From Methylophaga nitratireducenticrescens (GTDB lineage Bacteria > Pseudomonadota > Gammaproteobacteria > Nitrosococcales > Methylophagaceae): a stretch of 64,000 nucleotides of DNA. A program made the translations under genes and the position numbers. Shown here piece after piece: positions 17,054 to 26,655 of this stretch (its first letter is position 1; every line of letters starts with the position of its first letter). The notes beneath the pieces were generated by a model, which did no database searches, was not told where the DNA came from, and saw nothing but the letters and a program-made list of their open reading frames with translations. The stretch lies in assembly GCF_000260985.4 (NCBI RefSeq), contig NC_017857.3:806001-870000 (forward strand), in the 5' to 3' direction.

Positions 17054-18388
17054 ATGCGATTCAAAAAACACCTGCTGACAGCTGCCATTGGCTTAACGCT
17101 CAGCTTTTCATCACATGCATCCGAATTAGAAACACTGATTAATATGCTGCATGAAAATGGCATGGTGACCGACGAGCAATATGGTCGGTTAATGAACGAA
17201 CTGGCAGAAAACAAAGCAAGCAATGAACAACAAAAGGCCGAGCTTGATGAAAAGCTGGCCGATGCGACCAAACCTTCTGATGTCGAAATATCCACAAATG
17301 GCGGCTTAACGCTCAAAACCCGTGACGGTCAGTTTTCGACCAAAGTGGGTGGTCGTCTGCAAGTGGATGCTGCCACTTATGGCGGCTCACCGGATATGGG
17401 GGATGGCACGGATATCCGTCGTGCTCGTTTATATCTCGCTGGCACCTTATATCGTGACTGGGGTTACAAACTGGAATACGAATTTGATAACGACAGTATT
17501 ACTGACGCCTTTATTACCTATAATGGTTTTGAGAACTACCAAATCATGGCGGGTAATTTCAAAGATCCCTTCAGTCTGGATTATATGATCAGTGCCAATA
17601 ACACCATGTTTATGGAACGTGCCTTGCCCACTGCTTTTAATGCCGGACGGCATATTGGGGTGATGGGAGCTCGTAATAGCAAACATTGGACTTTGGCTGC
17701 AGCTTTGATGGGCGATACAGTCAATGACACCCGTGATGCAGATGATAGAGATGAAGATGAAGGTTGGGGCTGGAGTACCCGAGGAACGCTGGCACCTATT
17801 AATGAAGCCGGCAAAGTGGTTCATCTGGGCTTAGGCTTTAATTATCGAGATCTGCAACCGAATAATGAGGTGCGATTCAGTCAAGCCTCTGAAACAAGTG
17901 TTTCAAGTGTTCGCATAGTCGATACAGATGATTTGGCAAATGCTGATACGATGCTGAAAAGTGGTTTGGAATTCGCCACAGTAATGGGGCCTTTTACTGC
18001 CCAGGCAGAATATATTCGTGCTTCAGTAGAGCGCGACAATATTAGCGATGCTGATTTTGATGGCTGGTACCTGCAAAGCAGCTATTTGCTTACCGGTGAA
18101 TCCCGTCCTTATAAAAACGGCGTTTTTGGTGGCATAAAACCTAATCGCAGAGTGGGTGATGGCGGTATCGGTGCATGGGAAGTTGCTATGCGTTACAGCT
18201 CACTGGATCTGAATGATGGTGCAATTGAAGGGGGAGAAGCCGATTCAATGACCTTGGGGCTGAACTGGTATCCCGTGCCGATGTTACGGTTCTCAGCAAA
18301 TTACGTACATGTCCTGGATGTCGATGGCGGAACGTTTGATGGTCAGGAACCTGATGTATTCCAGGTTCGCAGCCAATGGGCATTCTAA
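17054..18388 (+). CDS. OprO/OprP-type porin, tandem copy 2
   Basis: Second copy (444 residues from the chosen start): a signal peptide ending SFSSHAS, a coiled coil (ETLINMLHENGMVTDEQYGRLMNEL), and a barrel ending VRSQWAF. The frame is open further upstream, but the ATG at 17054 has AAGGA in front and begins the signal peptide, so the 48 earlier codons are discarded. Both copies share the closing block LNWYPVPMLRFSANYxxVL. The 296-base gap before it contains a possible 8-codon leader at 16883-16909 with AGGAG upstream, not otherwise supported. Confidence 0.9.
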   Translation: MRFKKHLLTAAIGLTLSFSSHASELETLINMLHENGMVTDEQYGRLMNELAENKASNEQQKAELDEKLADATKPSDVEISTNGGLTLKTRDGQFSTKVGGRLQVDAATYGGSPDMGDGTDIRRARLYLAGTLYRDWGYKLEYEFDNDSITDAFITYNGFENYQIMAGNFKDPFSLDYMISANNTMFMERALPTAFNAGRHIGVMGARNSKHWTLAAALMGDTVNDTRDADDRDEDEGWGWSTRGTLAPINEAGKVVHLGLGFNYRDLQPNNEVRFSQASETSVSSVRIVDTDDLANADTMLKSGLEFATVMGPFTAQAEYIRASVERDNISDADFDGWYLQSSYLLTGESRPYKNGVFGGIKPNRRVGDGGIGAWEVAMRYSSLDLNDGAIEGGEADSMTLGLNWYPVPMLRFSANYVHVLDVDGGTFDGQEPDVFQVRSQWAF

Positions 18389-18417
18389 TTCAGAGATTCA
18401 ATTAAAAGTTGTATAAA

Positions 18418-18455
18418 AAAGTCGCTGTTAGTTCAGATTAACAGCGGCTTTTCTA
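18418..18455. terminator. Bidirectional rho-independent terminator
   Basis: A-run, then GTCGCTGTTA...TAACAGCGGC as a 10-base stem, then a T-rich tract. It lies between the convergent porin and tungstate-binding genes and can serve both. Confidence 0.85.
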
Positions 18456-18471
18456 TTTTATCGGGAAAGAA

Positions 18472-19278
18472 TTATTTGGTTTCAGGTCGTGCGGTGAAAA
18501 ACAATTGCTGATTATTCACCTTAAAGTTCTCGATAATCCGTTTACCCGATTCACCCGTCACAAAATCCATGTACTGCTTAGCCATGTTGATTTGAGTATG
18601 GGAATGTTTCTCAGGATTCACCGCCATAATGTGGTAGGGATTGGATAACATGCCATCTCCTTCAAACAGAAGTTTTAGTTGCATTTTTTTCTGAAAGGCA
18701 ATCTGCGTCCCCCGATCTGTTAAAGCATATCCCGACATTTCATCAGCGATTTTCAATACTGCCCCCATACCTTGACCGGCTTGCACATACCAGTTTCCTG
18801 TGGGAGTGATATCAGCGGCATCCCAAAGTTGGCGTTCTTTTTTATGGGTACCTGAATCATCTCCGCGCGAAACAAAACGACTACCGGCTTGAGCAATTTT
18901 TTGCATGGCTTCGATAATGGTTTCAGCGGAATCGATTCTAGCGGGATCATCTGCCGGACCAACTAAGACAAAATCGTTATACATGACATAGCGGCGATCA
19001 ATGAAATAACCATCTTCGACATATTCAAGCTCAGCTTTAGGGGCATGCACCAGTGCCACATCTACATCTCCATTTGCGCCAAGCTTTAATGCCTGGCCGG
19101 TGCCAACGGCAATCACTGCAACGTTAATGTCTGTTGCTTCGGTAAAAGCCTGATTCAATACGCCCAGCAAACCCGTATTATCGGTACTGGTTGTGGTTGA
19201 TAGTTTAAGCAATGATTCTGCTTTTACCGGGGCCAGCAAAAGGTTTGACAGTAAAAAGAGGAACAATAAACGTTTCAT
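18472..19278 (-). CDS. TupA-like tungstate-binding protein
   Basis: Exported binding protein (268 residues, signal peptide ending PVKAES). The segment LSTTTSTDNTGLLGVLNQAF matches the TTTSTxxxGLL motif of TupA/WtpA-type oxyanion-binding proteins of the tungstate class, and SRGDDSGTHKKERQLW is the second ligand-binding block. TupA normally feeds an ABC importer, TupBC. No tupB or tupC gene follows here, so it is an orphan in this window. A tungsten or molybdenum supply role for the nearby formate dehydrogenase is plausible. Confidence 0.85.
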   Translation of the reverse strand: MKRLLFLFLLSNLLLAPVKAESLLKLSTTTSTDNTGLLGVLNQAFTEATDINVAVIAVGTGQALKLGANGDVDVALVHAPKAELEYVEDGYFIDRRYVMYNDFVLVGPADDPARIDSAETIIEAMQKIAQAGSRFVSRGDDSGTHKKERQLWDAADITPTGNWYVQAGQGMGAVLKIADEMSGYALTDRGTQIAFQKKMQLKLLFEGDGMLSNPYHIMAVNPEKHSHTQINMAKQYMDFVTGESGKRIIENFKVNNQQLFFTARPETK

Positions 19279-19307
19279 ATGAGTACCTTTTGGTAGAGAA
19301 TAAATAT

Positions 19308-19331
19308 CAATATATTTTCAAAGATATATCG
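19308..19331. promoter_or_regulatory. Candidate ModE-like operator upstream of the tupA-like gene
   Basis: CAATATAT and ATATATCG are inverted arms around an 8-base centre, 30 bases upstream of the start. It resembles the AT-rich dyad upstream of fdsG (12770-12792), suggesting that one regulator acts on both. Judged by eye. Confidence 0.4.
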
Positions 19332-19398
19332 AAAAATACTTAAACAGCAATCTTGTTGATTCCAGGGAAGTTTTTACAATTGATTCAGAGAATAGAGA

Positions 19399-20463
19399 TC
19401 AGCCCTGCTCCAGCAAACGTCTTAAATCAATCATTGCGGCATTGGCGCGTGACACATAAGAGGCCATCACTAATGAATGATTGGCAAACAAGCCAAAACC
19501 ACTGCCGTTGAGGATAATGGGGCTCCAGACAGTTGCTTGGGTGGCTTCAAGTTCACGTATTATTTGACGCAAACTGATAAGCGCGTTTTTCTTTTGTAAG
19601 ACATCGGCAAAATCATGTTCTGCTGCTTTAAGCAAATGAATCATTGCCCAGATTGAACCGCGGGCTTCATAAAACACATCATCTATTTCTAACCAGGGTG
19701 TTTTGGTGACTCGTTCAGGTGACGTCAGGGTTGACTGATGGGCCTCAGGATCTCCTGCCAAAGCTGTATTAATCTGAATCTTACCGACACTGGCACTGAG
19801 ACGTTGAGAAAGGCTGCCCAGACGTTTTTCTGCTATACCTAACCACGCTGCTAGATTATCTGCACGTGCATAAAACTGTGCTTCATCGCGTTGCGGATCG
19901 GCTAAACGGGCCAGATAGCTTTCCAATGCTTTAATTCCATCCCTATATTCACTTTCAGTCGGTGGGAATAGCCAGGAATCCGAATTGAAATTAAACTGCG
20001 GTTCGGCAATGATAAGATCTTTATCTTCTGCTGATTGTGACTGGGATCGGCTGATATCGTTACGTAGAGATCGTGAGTAGTCACGAATCTGCACCAGCAC
20101 GCCGAACTCCCAATTGGGCATATTGTCCATCCACACGGATGGGGGCATCACGTCGTTGGTCAAATAACCACCAGGCTTATCAAGTAAGGTATTGGCAATA
20201 GTGATCAAGGTGGCGGTGGAGGTGTAACCAGTGACCATCTCATGTTGTTTTTCGCTGGCGATTTTCCGAGCATTTACCTCAGGGTCAAAAGCACTGGGTG
20301 GATTACCCCACCAAAGCATGATTACAATAAAAATGAACAGGATAATGCTGGTTATCAGCAGTAAAGCTTTGGATATTTGCCGTCGGCTGTCAGGATCTCG
20401 AAATGAATCAATAATATTCCACCACACCTGACGACTGCGCTGAAGAAAAGAATTTGTGGGCAT
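19399..20463 (-). CDS. DUF2333 family inner-membrane protein
   Basis: A 354-residue protein with one N-terminal membrane helix (about residues 33-52, ALLLITSIILFIFIVIMLWW) and a large soluble region, predicted periplasmic, rich in helices. The pattern WWGNPPSAFD and the C-terminal NGSGFGLFANHSLVMASYVSRANAA are those of the DUF2333 family, common in gammaproteobacteria and without known function. It is 120 bases upstream of the tupA-like gene but probably independent of it. Confidence 0.8.
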   Translation of the reverse strand: MPTNSFLQRSRQVWWNIIDSFRDPDSRRQISKALLLITSIILFIFIVIMLWWGNPPSAFDPEVNARKIASEKQHEMVTGYTSTATLITIANTLLDKPGGYLTNDVMPPSVWMDNMPNWEFGVLVQIRDYSRSLRNDISRSQSQSAEDKDLIIAEPQFNFNSDSWLFPPTESEYRDGIKALESYLARLADPQRDEAQFYARADNLAAWLGIAEKRLGSLSQRLSASVGKIQINTALAGDPEAHQSTLTSPERVTKTPWLEIDDVFYEARGSIWAMIHLLKAAEHDFADVLQKKNALISLRQIIRELEATQATVWSPIILNGSGFGLFANHSLVMASYVSRANAAMIDLRRLLEQG

Positions 20464-20726
20464 AAAACATCCAGAAAAATTAATTGGCAGATTTCACCAT
20501 AGCGTATTTTTGATTGCAAAAAAATGCATGGAGCCGGTTTATTTTTCAAAGTTGTTTTTATTTTGCAAAGATAAACGTGCCCTGATATACGTCGGGAGAC
20601 CTTTCCTGTAATCTCGCGGGAAAAATTCCTGAAAACTTTAATGTATTAAGCTTGACGTAATAGCTTAATGGGCTGAATAATGGCCGGTTTGAAGATGCTT
20701 TTGATGAAGCGGGGGACGCTTTAAGT

Positions 20727-21677
20727 ATGACACTCAGAGTTGAGATAGAAGATCTGGCCAAGCATTTTGGCGAGATACGGGCTGTGGATGGTGTGACATT
20801 CTCGGTCAGTAAAGGCGAGGTACTTGGATTTCTGGGCCCGAATGGCGCAGGTAAATCCACCACAATGAAGATGATAACCGGCTTTCTGGCACCCACTCGC
20901 GGTACGGTCAGAGTCTGTGGTTATGATGTTTCAACGGATCCGATTTCGGTAAAAGCGAATCTGGGGTATTTACCTGAAGGCGCGCCTGCTTATGCGGATA
21001 TGACGCCGGACAGTTTCCTCAAGTTTATTGCTGATATCCGTGGATTATCCGGAGCGGATAAAAAGCGTGCAGTAGCTTCCGCTGCAGAACGCTCCCGCAT
21101 CCTGAATGTGATGTATCAACCGATAGAAACCTTATCCAAAGGTTACAAACGTCGGGTTGGTCTGGCACAGGCGATTCTGCATAATCCGCCAGTATTGATA
21201 ATGGATGAACCGACTGATGGGCTGGACCCGAATCAAAAGCACGAAGTGCGTACGTTGATAAATGAAATGGCAGAAGATAAGGCCATTATTATCTCCACGC
21301 ATATTCTTGAAGAAGTGAACGCTCTGTGTACCCGGAATGTGGTGATCGCCAGTGGAAAAGTCGTGTTTGATGGAACGCCTGCCGAATTGGAACAAAAATC
21401 ACGCTATCACAATGCAGTCGTGCTGTCGGTCAATGAAATTGATAACACCAAACTGTTGCAGTATGTCGCCGAATTGGATTTTGTTGCAGAAACTGAATTA
21501 TTGATGGCGGGTAACGGTATCCGGGTGTTCCCAAAAGACAGCGCCCATATCACTATCGCCCTGTCAGAAAAAATTCGTGAACAGGGATGGGAAATTGCTT
21601 CGCTTTACGCTGAGAGCGGTCGCCTTGATGAGGTTTTCCGCAGTATTACTTTGCCTAGAACTGCAGGAGTTAAATGA
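20727..21677 (+). CDS. ABC transporter ATP-binding protein, GldA-like
   Basis: A 316-residue ATPase with Walker A GPNGAGKST near residue 40, the signature-like LSKGYKRRVGLAQA, Walker B VLIMDEPTDGLD and the H-loop STH. The long C-terminal extension is typical of the GldA/NatA type. It overlaps the permease gene by four bases and heads a four-gene operon also found in many non-gliding gammaproteobacteria, where its substrate is unknown. Confidence 0.9.
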   Translation: MTLRVEIEDLAKHFGEIRAVDGVTFSVSKGEVLGFLGPNGAGKSTTMKMITGFLAPTRGTVRVCGYDVSTDPISVKANLGYLPEGAPAYADMTPDSFLKFIADIRGLSGADKKRAVASAAERSRILNVMYQPIETLSKGYKRRVGLAQAILHNPPVLIMDEPTDGLDPNQKHEVRTLINEMAEDKAIIISTHILEEVNALCTRNVVIASGKVVFDGTPAELEQKSRYHNAVVLSVNEIDNTKLLQYVAELDFVAETELLMAGNGIRVFPKDSAHITIALSEKIREQGWEIASLYAESGRLDEVFRSITLPRTAGVK

Positions 21678-22417
21678 TGAATATGCTGAATATCTGGTTC
21701 ATCATGAAACGTGAATTTGGTGGTTATTTCGCCACTCCGGTTGCCTATGTTTTTATTATTATCTTTTTGTTGCTGGCTGGTTTTTCAACGTTCTATGTGG
21801 GCAATTTCTTTGCTCGTGGTGAAGCCGATTTATATCCTTTCTTTTCGTTACATCCCTGGTTATACATTTTGTTGATACCGGCAATTTCGATGCGTTTATG
21901 GGCCGAAGAACGTAAAAGTGGATCAATTGAGTTGTTAATGACTTTGCCAGTGTCGGTATTTGAGGCTGTACTGGGTAAATTCTTTGCGGCATGGGCGTTT
22001 ACTGGCCTTGCGCTCATCCTGAATTTCCCGCTTTGGATCACGGTGAATTATCTTGGAAATCCGGATAACGGCGTGATTTTCACCGGTTTTGTAGGCAGTT
22101 TCCTGATGGCCGGTGGTTTTCTGGCCATCGGTTCCTGTGTATCAGCCTCCACCAAAAATCAGGTTGTTGCGTTTGTGCTGAGCTTGATTGTTAGCCTGAT
22201 ATTTGTGCTGGCGGGCTATGGCATTGTGTTGGATTTCTTTAGTAGCTGGGCACCACAACCACTGGTTGACGCAATCAGCTCATTCAGTTTTCTGACCCAC
22301 TTTGATGCGATTTCCAAAGGGGTAATTGATTTACGTGACATATTGTATTTCGCAGCACTTATCGCTATCTGGTTGTTTGCCAACGCCCTGATAGTGAATG
22401 CACGTAAAGCCGATTAG
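21674..22417 (+). CDS. ABC transporter permease, GldF-like
   Basis: A 247-residue permease with six predicted helices. The segment MRLWAEERKSGSIELLMTLPV between helices 2 and 3 is diagnostic for the ABC-2 type permease of Gld-like systems. It is coupled to the ATPase upstream (4-base overlap) and followed 15 bases later by the GldG-like gene. Confidence 0.9.
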   Translation: MMNMLNIWFIMKREFGGYFATPVAYVFIIIFLLLAGFSTFYVGNFFARGEADLYPFFSLHPWLYILLIPAISMRLWAEERKSGSIELLMTLPVSVFEAVLGKFFAAWAFTGLALILNFPLWITVNYLGNPDNGVIFTGFVGSFLMAGGFLAIGSCVSASTKNQVVAFVLSLIVSLIFVLAGYGIVLDFFSSWAPQPLVDAISSFSFLTHFDAISKGVIDLRDILYFAALIAIWLFANALIVNARKAD

Positions 22418-22432
22418 GAGCACAAATCAGCA

Positions 22433-24346
22433 ATGAATAAACAACTATTATCCAAAACCGGTTTGATTTTAGCCGTTATTCTGTTTATCGCTTTTATTAT
22501 TGTGGTTAACGGTAATTTTAAATCGGCCCGGGTCGATTTAACTGAAGATAAACTCTATACCTTGTCAGAAGGAACATTAAATATTCTTTCATCGTTACAG
22601 CAACCTATTACGCTGCGTTTTTATTATTCAGAACAGGTTGCACAGGCTTTGCCTTCTTTGAAAGCTTATGCCCAGCGCGTACAGGAATTGTTGATGGAGT
22701 ATCAACGAGCCTCGGGTGGCATGATTCAGGTGAAAATTATTAATCCTAAACCCTTTTCTGACCATGAGCAGCGGGCCAAACAATACGGCCTGCAATCCAT
22801 ACCGATTGAAGGCGAAGCGGATCCGTTGTTTTTTGGTGTAGCAGGTACCAATATTCTGGATGGTCTGGAAAGTATCCGCTTCTTTCAACCAGAAATGGAA
22901 GATGTACTGGAATATGATCTGACACGATTGATTTATCAATTGTCAGATGTAGAACGTAAAAATGTAGCGGTAATGAGTTCGTTGCCAATTGATGGCGAAG
23001 ACTACGATCCACTAAAAGGGCAGTTGGACACCGAAGGTGGAGCAAAACCCTGGGCAGTAATGGGAAAATTGCGTGAAATGTTTAATGTTTCGGTGTTACC
23101 GGAAGATATACGTCGAATTCCATCATCAGTTGATCTGTTAATGGTCGTACATCCTAAAGAATTGCCAGACCAGACTTTATATGCCATCGATCAGTATGTA
23201 TTGCAGGGTGGGAAGTTAATCACCTTTGTGGATCCATATGCAGAAATAGACGTACCTGAAAAAGATCCGGACAATCCGATGGCAGCTATGGTCGCAAACC
23301 GTAGCTCGAATATGCCAGAGTTGTTGAGTAATTGGGGGGTTGAACGTAATCCTTCCGATGTGGTTGCCGACCGAAAAACGGCCAGACAGGTGGATTTTGG
23401 TGCTCAAAGTAATAACCAGCCTATTGAATACGTATTATGGAATGCGTTAACTCAGGAAAACATGAATTCCGATCAACGCATCACATCAAAGTTACGCAAG
23501 ATTAACGTAGCTACCGCTGGGCATTTCAAAATTCTGGATGATGCCACAACAGAAATAACGCCCCTGCTGAGTTCTAGTGATGAGGCCATGCTGGTGGATA
23601 AACGTGTAGTGCAATTCCGCAATGATCCGGTGGCCTTGCTGACCAAGTATGAACGCGGAACAATCAGTTATCCATTAGCGGTACGTATTGAGGGCCAGGC
23701 TCGTACTGCCTTTCCGGATGGTGCACAAGGTGATAACCGAACAATAATAAAAATGCCCGATCATCTCGATGAAGCTAAAAGCGGTATAGATGTCATTGCT
23801 ATTGCAGATGTGGATCTGTTGGATGACAGGTTTTGGGTGATCATGCAGGATTTTTATGGAGAAGATTTAGCTTTTAATACCTCTAATAACATCGACTTTA
23901 TCCATAATGCCATCGAAGAATTGACGGGTGCAGAAGGGCTTATCAGTGTTCGTGCCCGCACGGGGTTCACGCGTCCTTTTGTGCGAGTTGAAGCGTTACA
24001 ACGCGAAGCCGAAAGGCTTTATCGGGCGAAAGAGCGTGAGCTGGAAAATAAATTACAACAAACTCGTCAGCGTATTGCGCGTATGCAGGTGGAACGAAGT
24101 GGTGCAGGTGCTGAAATCATGACACCGGAACAACAAAAAGAAATTGCTGAATTCAGAGCGATTGCTGATCGTACCGAATTAGAATTACGGGCGGTGAAAG
24201 GTAACCTGCGTAAAGATATCGATCAGTTGGAAACGTTGGTCAAGTTCATCAATATCGGCTTGATTCCGATTGTGGTGGCGATACTGGCACTGATTACCGG
24301 ATGGCTAAGAGTGCGTAAGCGTACTCGGGGTCGTTTTCAATCGTAA
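22433..24346 (+). CDS. GldG-like ABC system component
   Basis: A 637-residue protein with an N-terminal membrane helix (residues about 9-28), a large extracytoplasmic part beginning SARVDLTEDKLYTLSEGTLNIL, which is the GldG/DUF4350-type signature, a coiled coil at about 520-600, and a C-terminal helix (IGLIPIVVAILALITGWL) followed by a basic tail. Gld-type ABC systems of this kind are suspected to act on the cell surface; the substrate is unknown. Confidence 0.88.
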   Translation: MNKQLLSKTGLILAVILFIAFIIVVNGNFKSARVDLTEDKLYTLSEGTLNILSSLQQPITLRFYYSEQVAQALPSLKAYAQRVQELLMEYQRASGGMIQVKIINPKPFSDHEQRAKQYGLQSIPIEGEADPLFFGVAGTNILDGLESIRFFQPEMEDVLEYDLTRLIYQLSDVERKNVAVMSSLPIDGEDYDPLKGQLDTEGGAKPWAVMGKLREMFNVSVLPEDIRRIPSSVDLLMVVHPKELPDQTLYAIDQYVLQGGKLITFVDPYAEIDVPEKDPDNPMAAMVANRSSNMPELLSNWGVERNPSDVVADRKTARQVDFGAQSNNQPIEYVLWNALTQENMNSDQRITSKLRKINVATAGHFKILDDATTEITPLLSSSDEAMLVDKRVVQFRNDPVALLTKYERGTISYPLAVRIEGQARTAFPDGAQGDNRTIIKMPDHLDEAKSGIDVIAIADVDLLDDRFWVIMQDFYGEDLAFNTSNNIDFIHNAIEELTGAEGLISVRARTGFTRPFVRVEALQREAERLYRAKERELENKLQQTRQRIARMQVERSGAGAEIMTPEQQKEIAEFRAIADRTELELRAVKGNLRKDIDQLETLVKFINIGLIPIVVAILALITGWLRVRKRTRGRFQS

Positions 24347-24400
24347 ATTCTGCATGCGTTAAATGACGCTTGTATCAAACTGAACAGACAGGTTCTACAG

Positions 24401-25513
24401 ATGCTGAAAAAACTTAATAGTCTTTCAATCCTCGCCATACTCACTGCAATAATGGTGGTGTGGATGTTAATCACCATATACAAAGCAGAAGATACCAGTG
24501 ATGATTTTTCATTACTGTTTCCCGAATTGTTTGAACAGCTAAGTGATGTGGATAACGTCACTTTTAAAAGTGAACAGGATGAATTTACCCTCAGTCGTGC
24601 AGATAAACAGTGGTTCATTGCCGATTATCATAATTATCCTGCAGATGATGATTTGGTCAGAAGGATGCTGGTTGATATGGCTGATGCTCGTATTCTGGAA
24701 CTTAAAACGAATGATCCAGAGCTATACCCCGTACTGGGGGTGGAAGGTGCAGAACAGGGTGGCAGTTCATTCGTTATTAAATTATTTAAAGGCCAACAGG
24801 AAATGGTTGGTTTGATTTTGGGGGAAGCCCGTGATTTAAGTGCTGAGACGTCAGGGCCACAACAATTTTATGTACGTCGAATAAATGAGGATCGTAGCTA
24901 CTTGGCGGAAGGTTACTTTCAGTTTAGCCCAATGATGCTCAACTGGATTGATGGGCTGATTGTGGATATTGCACGTGAGCGTGTTGCCAGAGTGGATATT
25001 ATTCAGCCTAATGGTAATACTGCTACCTTAATAAATCTGGGACAGAAAGATAAATTCGGTACGCCGGAAGATCGCGAAGACACTGTTTTTCGCTATGAAC
25101 AGCTTGGTTACGATATAGCAGGCACCTTATACCAAATGCGTCTTGAAGATGTACAACCCGTTGATGAATTTTCCCGTGGCGATGCTGAGGTTGTTAGAGC
25201 TGAATTCCTTACCTATGATGGATTAAAGATTATTGCTCAAACATCGTTTAATGATGGTTTTTACTTTTCTACGTTCAAAGCTGAATTTGCCCCGGATGCT
25301 GCGCCTGAAGTACCGGAAGCCATTGCCAGTCTCGACATACTGAAAACACCAGAACAAGTACAGGAAGAAGTTACTGAAATTAATGCGAAAGTTGAGCCCT
25401 GGGTCTATCGTTTGGGAGGTTTTGTTGGCAATAACCTGATGCGGGCAAAGGCTGATATCGTAACTGAGCAGGATAAAGTCATTCCGATGCCTGCTGGTGG
25501 TTTTGGTCAGTAA
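24401..25513 (+). CDS. DUF4340 protein, last gene of the Gld-like operon
   Basis: A 370-residue protein with one N-terminal membrane helix (LSILAILTAIMVVWMLITIY) and a repeated beta-rich extracytoplasmic region (DFSLLFPELFEQLSDVDNVTF; GLILGEARDLSAETSGPQQFYVRR) typical of DUF4340. It follows the GldG-like gene by 54 bases and is closed by a strong terminator, so the operon has four genes. Confidence 0.85.
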   Translation: MLKKLNSLSILAILTAIMVVWMLITIYKAEDTSDDFSLLFPELFEQLSDVDNVTFKSEQDEFTLSRADKQWFIADYHNYPADDDLVRRMLVDMADARILELKTNDPELYPVLGVEGAEQGGSSFVIKLFKGQQEMVGLILGEARDLSAETSGPQQFYVRRINEDRSYLAEGYFQFSPMMLNWIDGLIVDIARERVARVDIIQPNGNTATLINLGQKDKFGTPEDREDTVFRYEQLGYDIAGTLYQMRLEDVQPVDEFSRGDAEVVRAEFLTYDGLKIIAQTSFNDGFYFSTFKAEFAPDAAPEVPEAIASLDILKTPEQVQEEVTEINAKVEPWVYRLGGFVGNNLMRAKADIVTEQDKVIPMPAGGFGQ

Positions 25514-25527
25514 GCTGGTCATTTTAC

Positions 25528-25566
25528 AAGCACAAAAAAGCCCCTTTTTGGGGCTTTTTTGTGCTT
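25528..25566. terminator. Strong bidirectional rho-independent terminator
   Basis: AAGCACAAAAAAGCCCC pairs with GGGGCTTTTTTGTGCTT around a short T-loop. It lies between the convergent DUF4340 gene and cheV. Confidence 0.93.
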
Positions 25567-25574
25567 GTTCAGTC

Positions 25575-26528
25575 TTATTCCGTTGTAGCTTTATCCTTAT
25601 CCCGCCATTCTTCTAATAAAGCTTGTACAGTAATCGCCAAGTCATCAGGAGCAAATTTGGCAATAAATTTATCGGCACCAACTTTTTCGACTAACGCATT
25701 ATTAAATGTACCGCTCATGGAGGTGTGCAGCAAAATACGGATATCTTTCAGGTTTGGATCCTGACGGATAGCTGTTGTGAGGGTGTAACCGTCCATTTCA
25801 GGCATTTCAATATCAGAGATCATCATAGCGATATGCTCGCTGACATCAATACCTTCGGCCGCCCATGCTTTTAATTGATCCAATGCCTGTTTGCCATCAT
25901 TGACAATGGTACAACTGACTCCAATCTGCTCCATGGTGCGACGTATCTGATTGCGGGCAACACTGGAGTCATCAGCCACCAGAATGTGATGTTTATGTTC
26001 AGCATTGGCTTCTGCGAAACGCGTCACCAAATCAGCTGAAACCGTGTCATCGATACCCAATACTTCTGACATGACCTTCTCCACGTCAATTATCTGGATC
26101 AGTTCATTATCAATTTTGGTGACTGCAGTCATGTAATGCGATGAACCTGAAGCACTGGGAGGAGGCAGGATATCTTTCCAACTCACGTTAACGATGCGAT
26201 CCACCTCGCTGACCAGAAAGCCCTGCACGTTGCGGTTGTATTCAGTAATAATGACAAAATGCTCATGCGGATTTATCACGGGCCTTTTGCCAATACCCTG
26301 AGATAAATCAAATATACTGATGGTTTTGTCGCGGATGCGCGCGGCACCTCGAACGACTGGATGTGAATGCGGCATTTTTGTTAACGTAGGACAAGCAATG
26401 GCCTCGCGGACCTTAAATACATTGATACCGTAACGCTGGGTGCCTCCCAGCTTGAATAATAAGAGCTCTAACCGGTTCTGACCGGCTAGTTGGGTGCGTT
26501 GGTCAATACCATCGATCATGCTTGCCAT
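25575..26528 (-). CDS. cheV: Chemotaxis coupling/response-regulator protein CheV
   Basis: CheV (317 residues) joins a CheW-like coupling domain (about 20-170) to a receiver domain (about 185-310) whose phospho-acceptor Asp lies in MMISDIEMPEMDG. It couples chemoreceptors to CheA and adapts signalling through phosphorylation. It is divergent from flgA; CAGGAG precedes its start. The cheV-flgA neighbourhood is the usual one in gammaproteobacteria with polar flagella. Confidence 0.94.
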   Translation of the reverse strand: MASMIDGIDQRTQLAGQNRLELLLFKLGGTQRYGINVFKVREAIACPTLTKMPHSHPVVRGAARIRDKTISIFDLSQGIGKRPVINPHEHFVIITEYNRNVQGFLVSEVDRIVNVSWKDILPPPSASGSSHYMTAVTKIDNELIQIIDVEKVMSEVLGIDDTVSADLVTRFAEANAEHKHHILVADDSSVARNQIRRTMEQIGVSCTIVNDGKQALDQLKAWAAEGIDVSEHIAMMISDIEMPEMDGYTLTTAIRQDPNLKDIRILLHTSMSGTFNNALVEKVGADKFIAKFAPDDLAITVQALLEEWRDKDKATTE

Positions 26529-26655
26529 AAATTTCTCCTGATTACTGCAAGAGTATAACGGCAGTAACCTTCATTTCTGAACCGTAAATATCGGAATGGA
26601 AGTTGCAGGTTATCACCGTGTGTTCATTTGCCGTGCATTTTGCCGGAGGATATTA

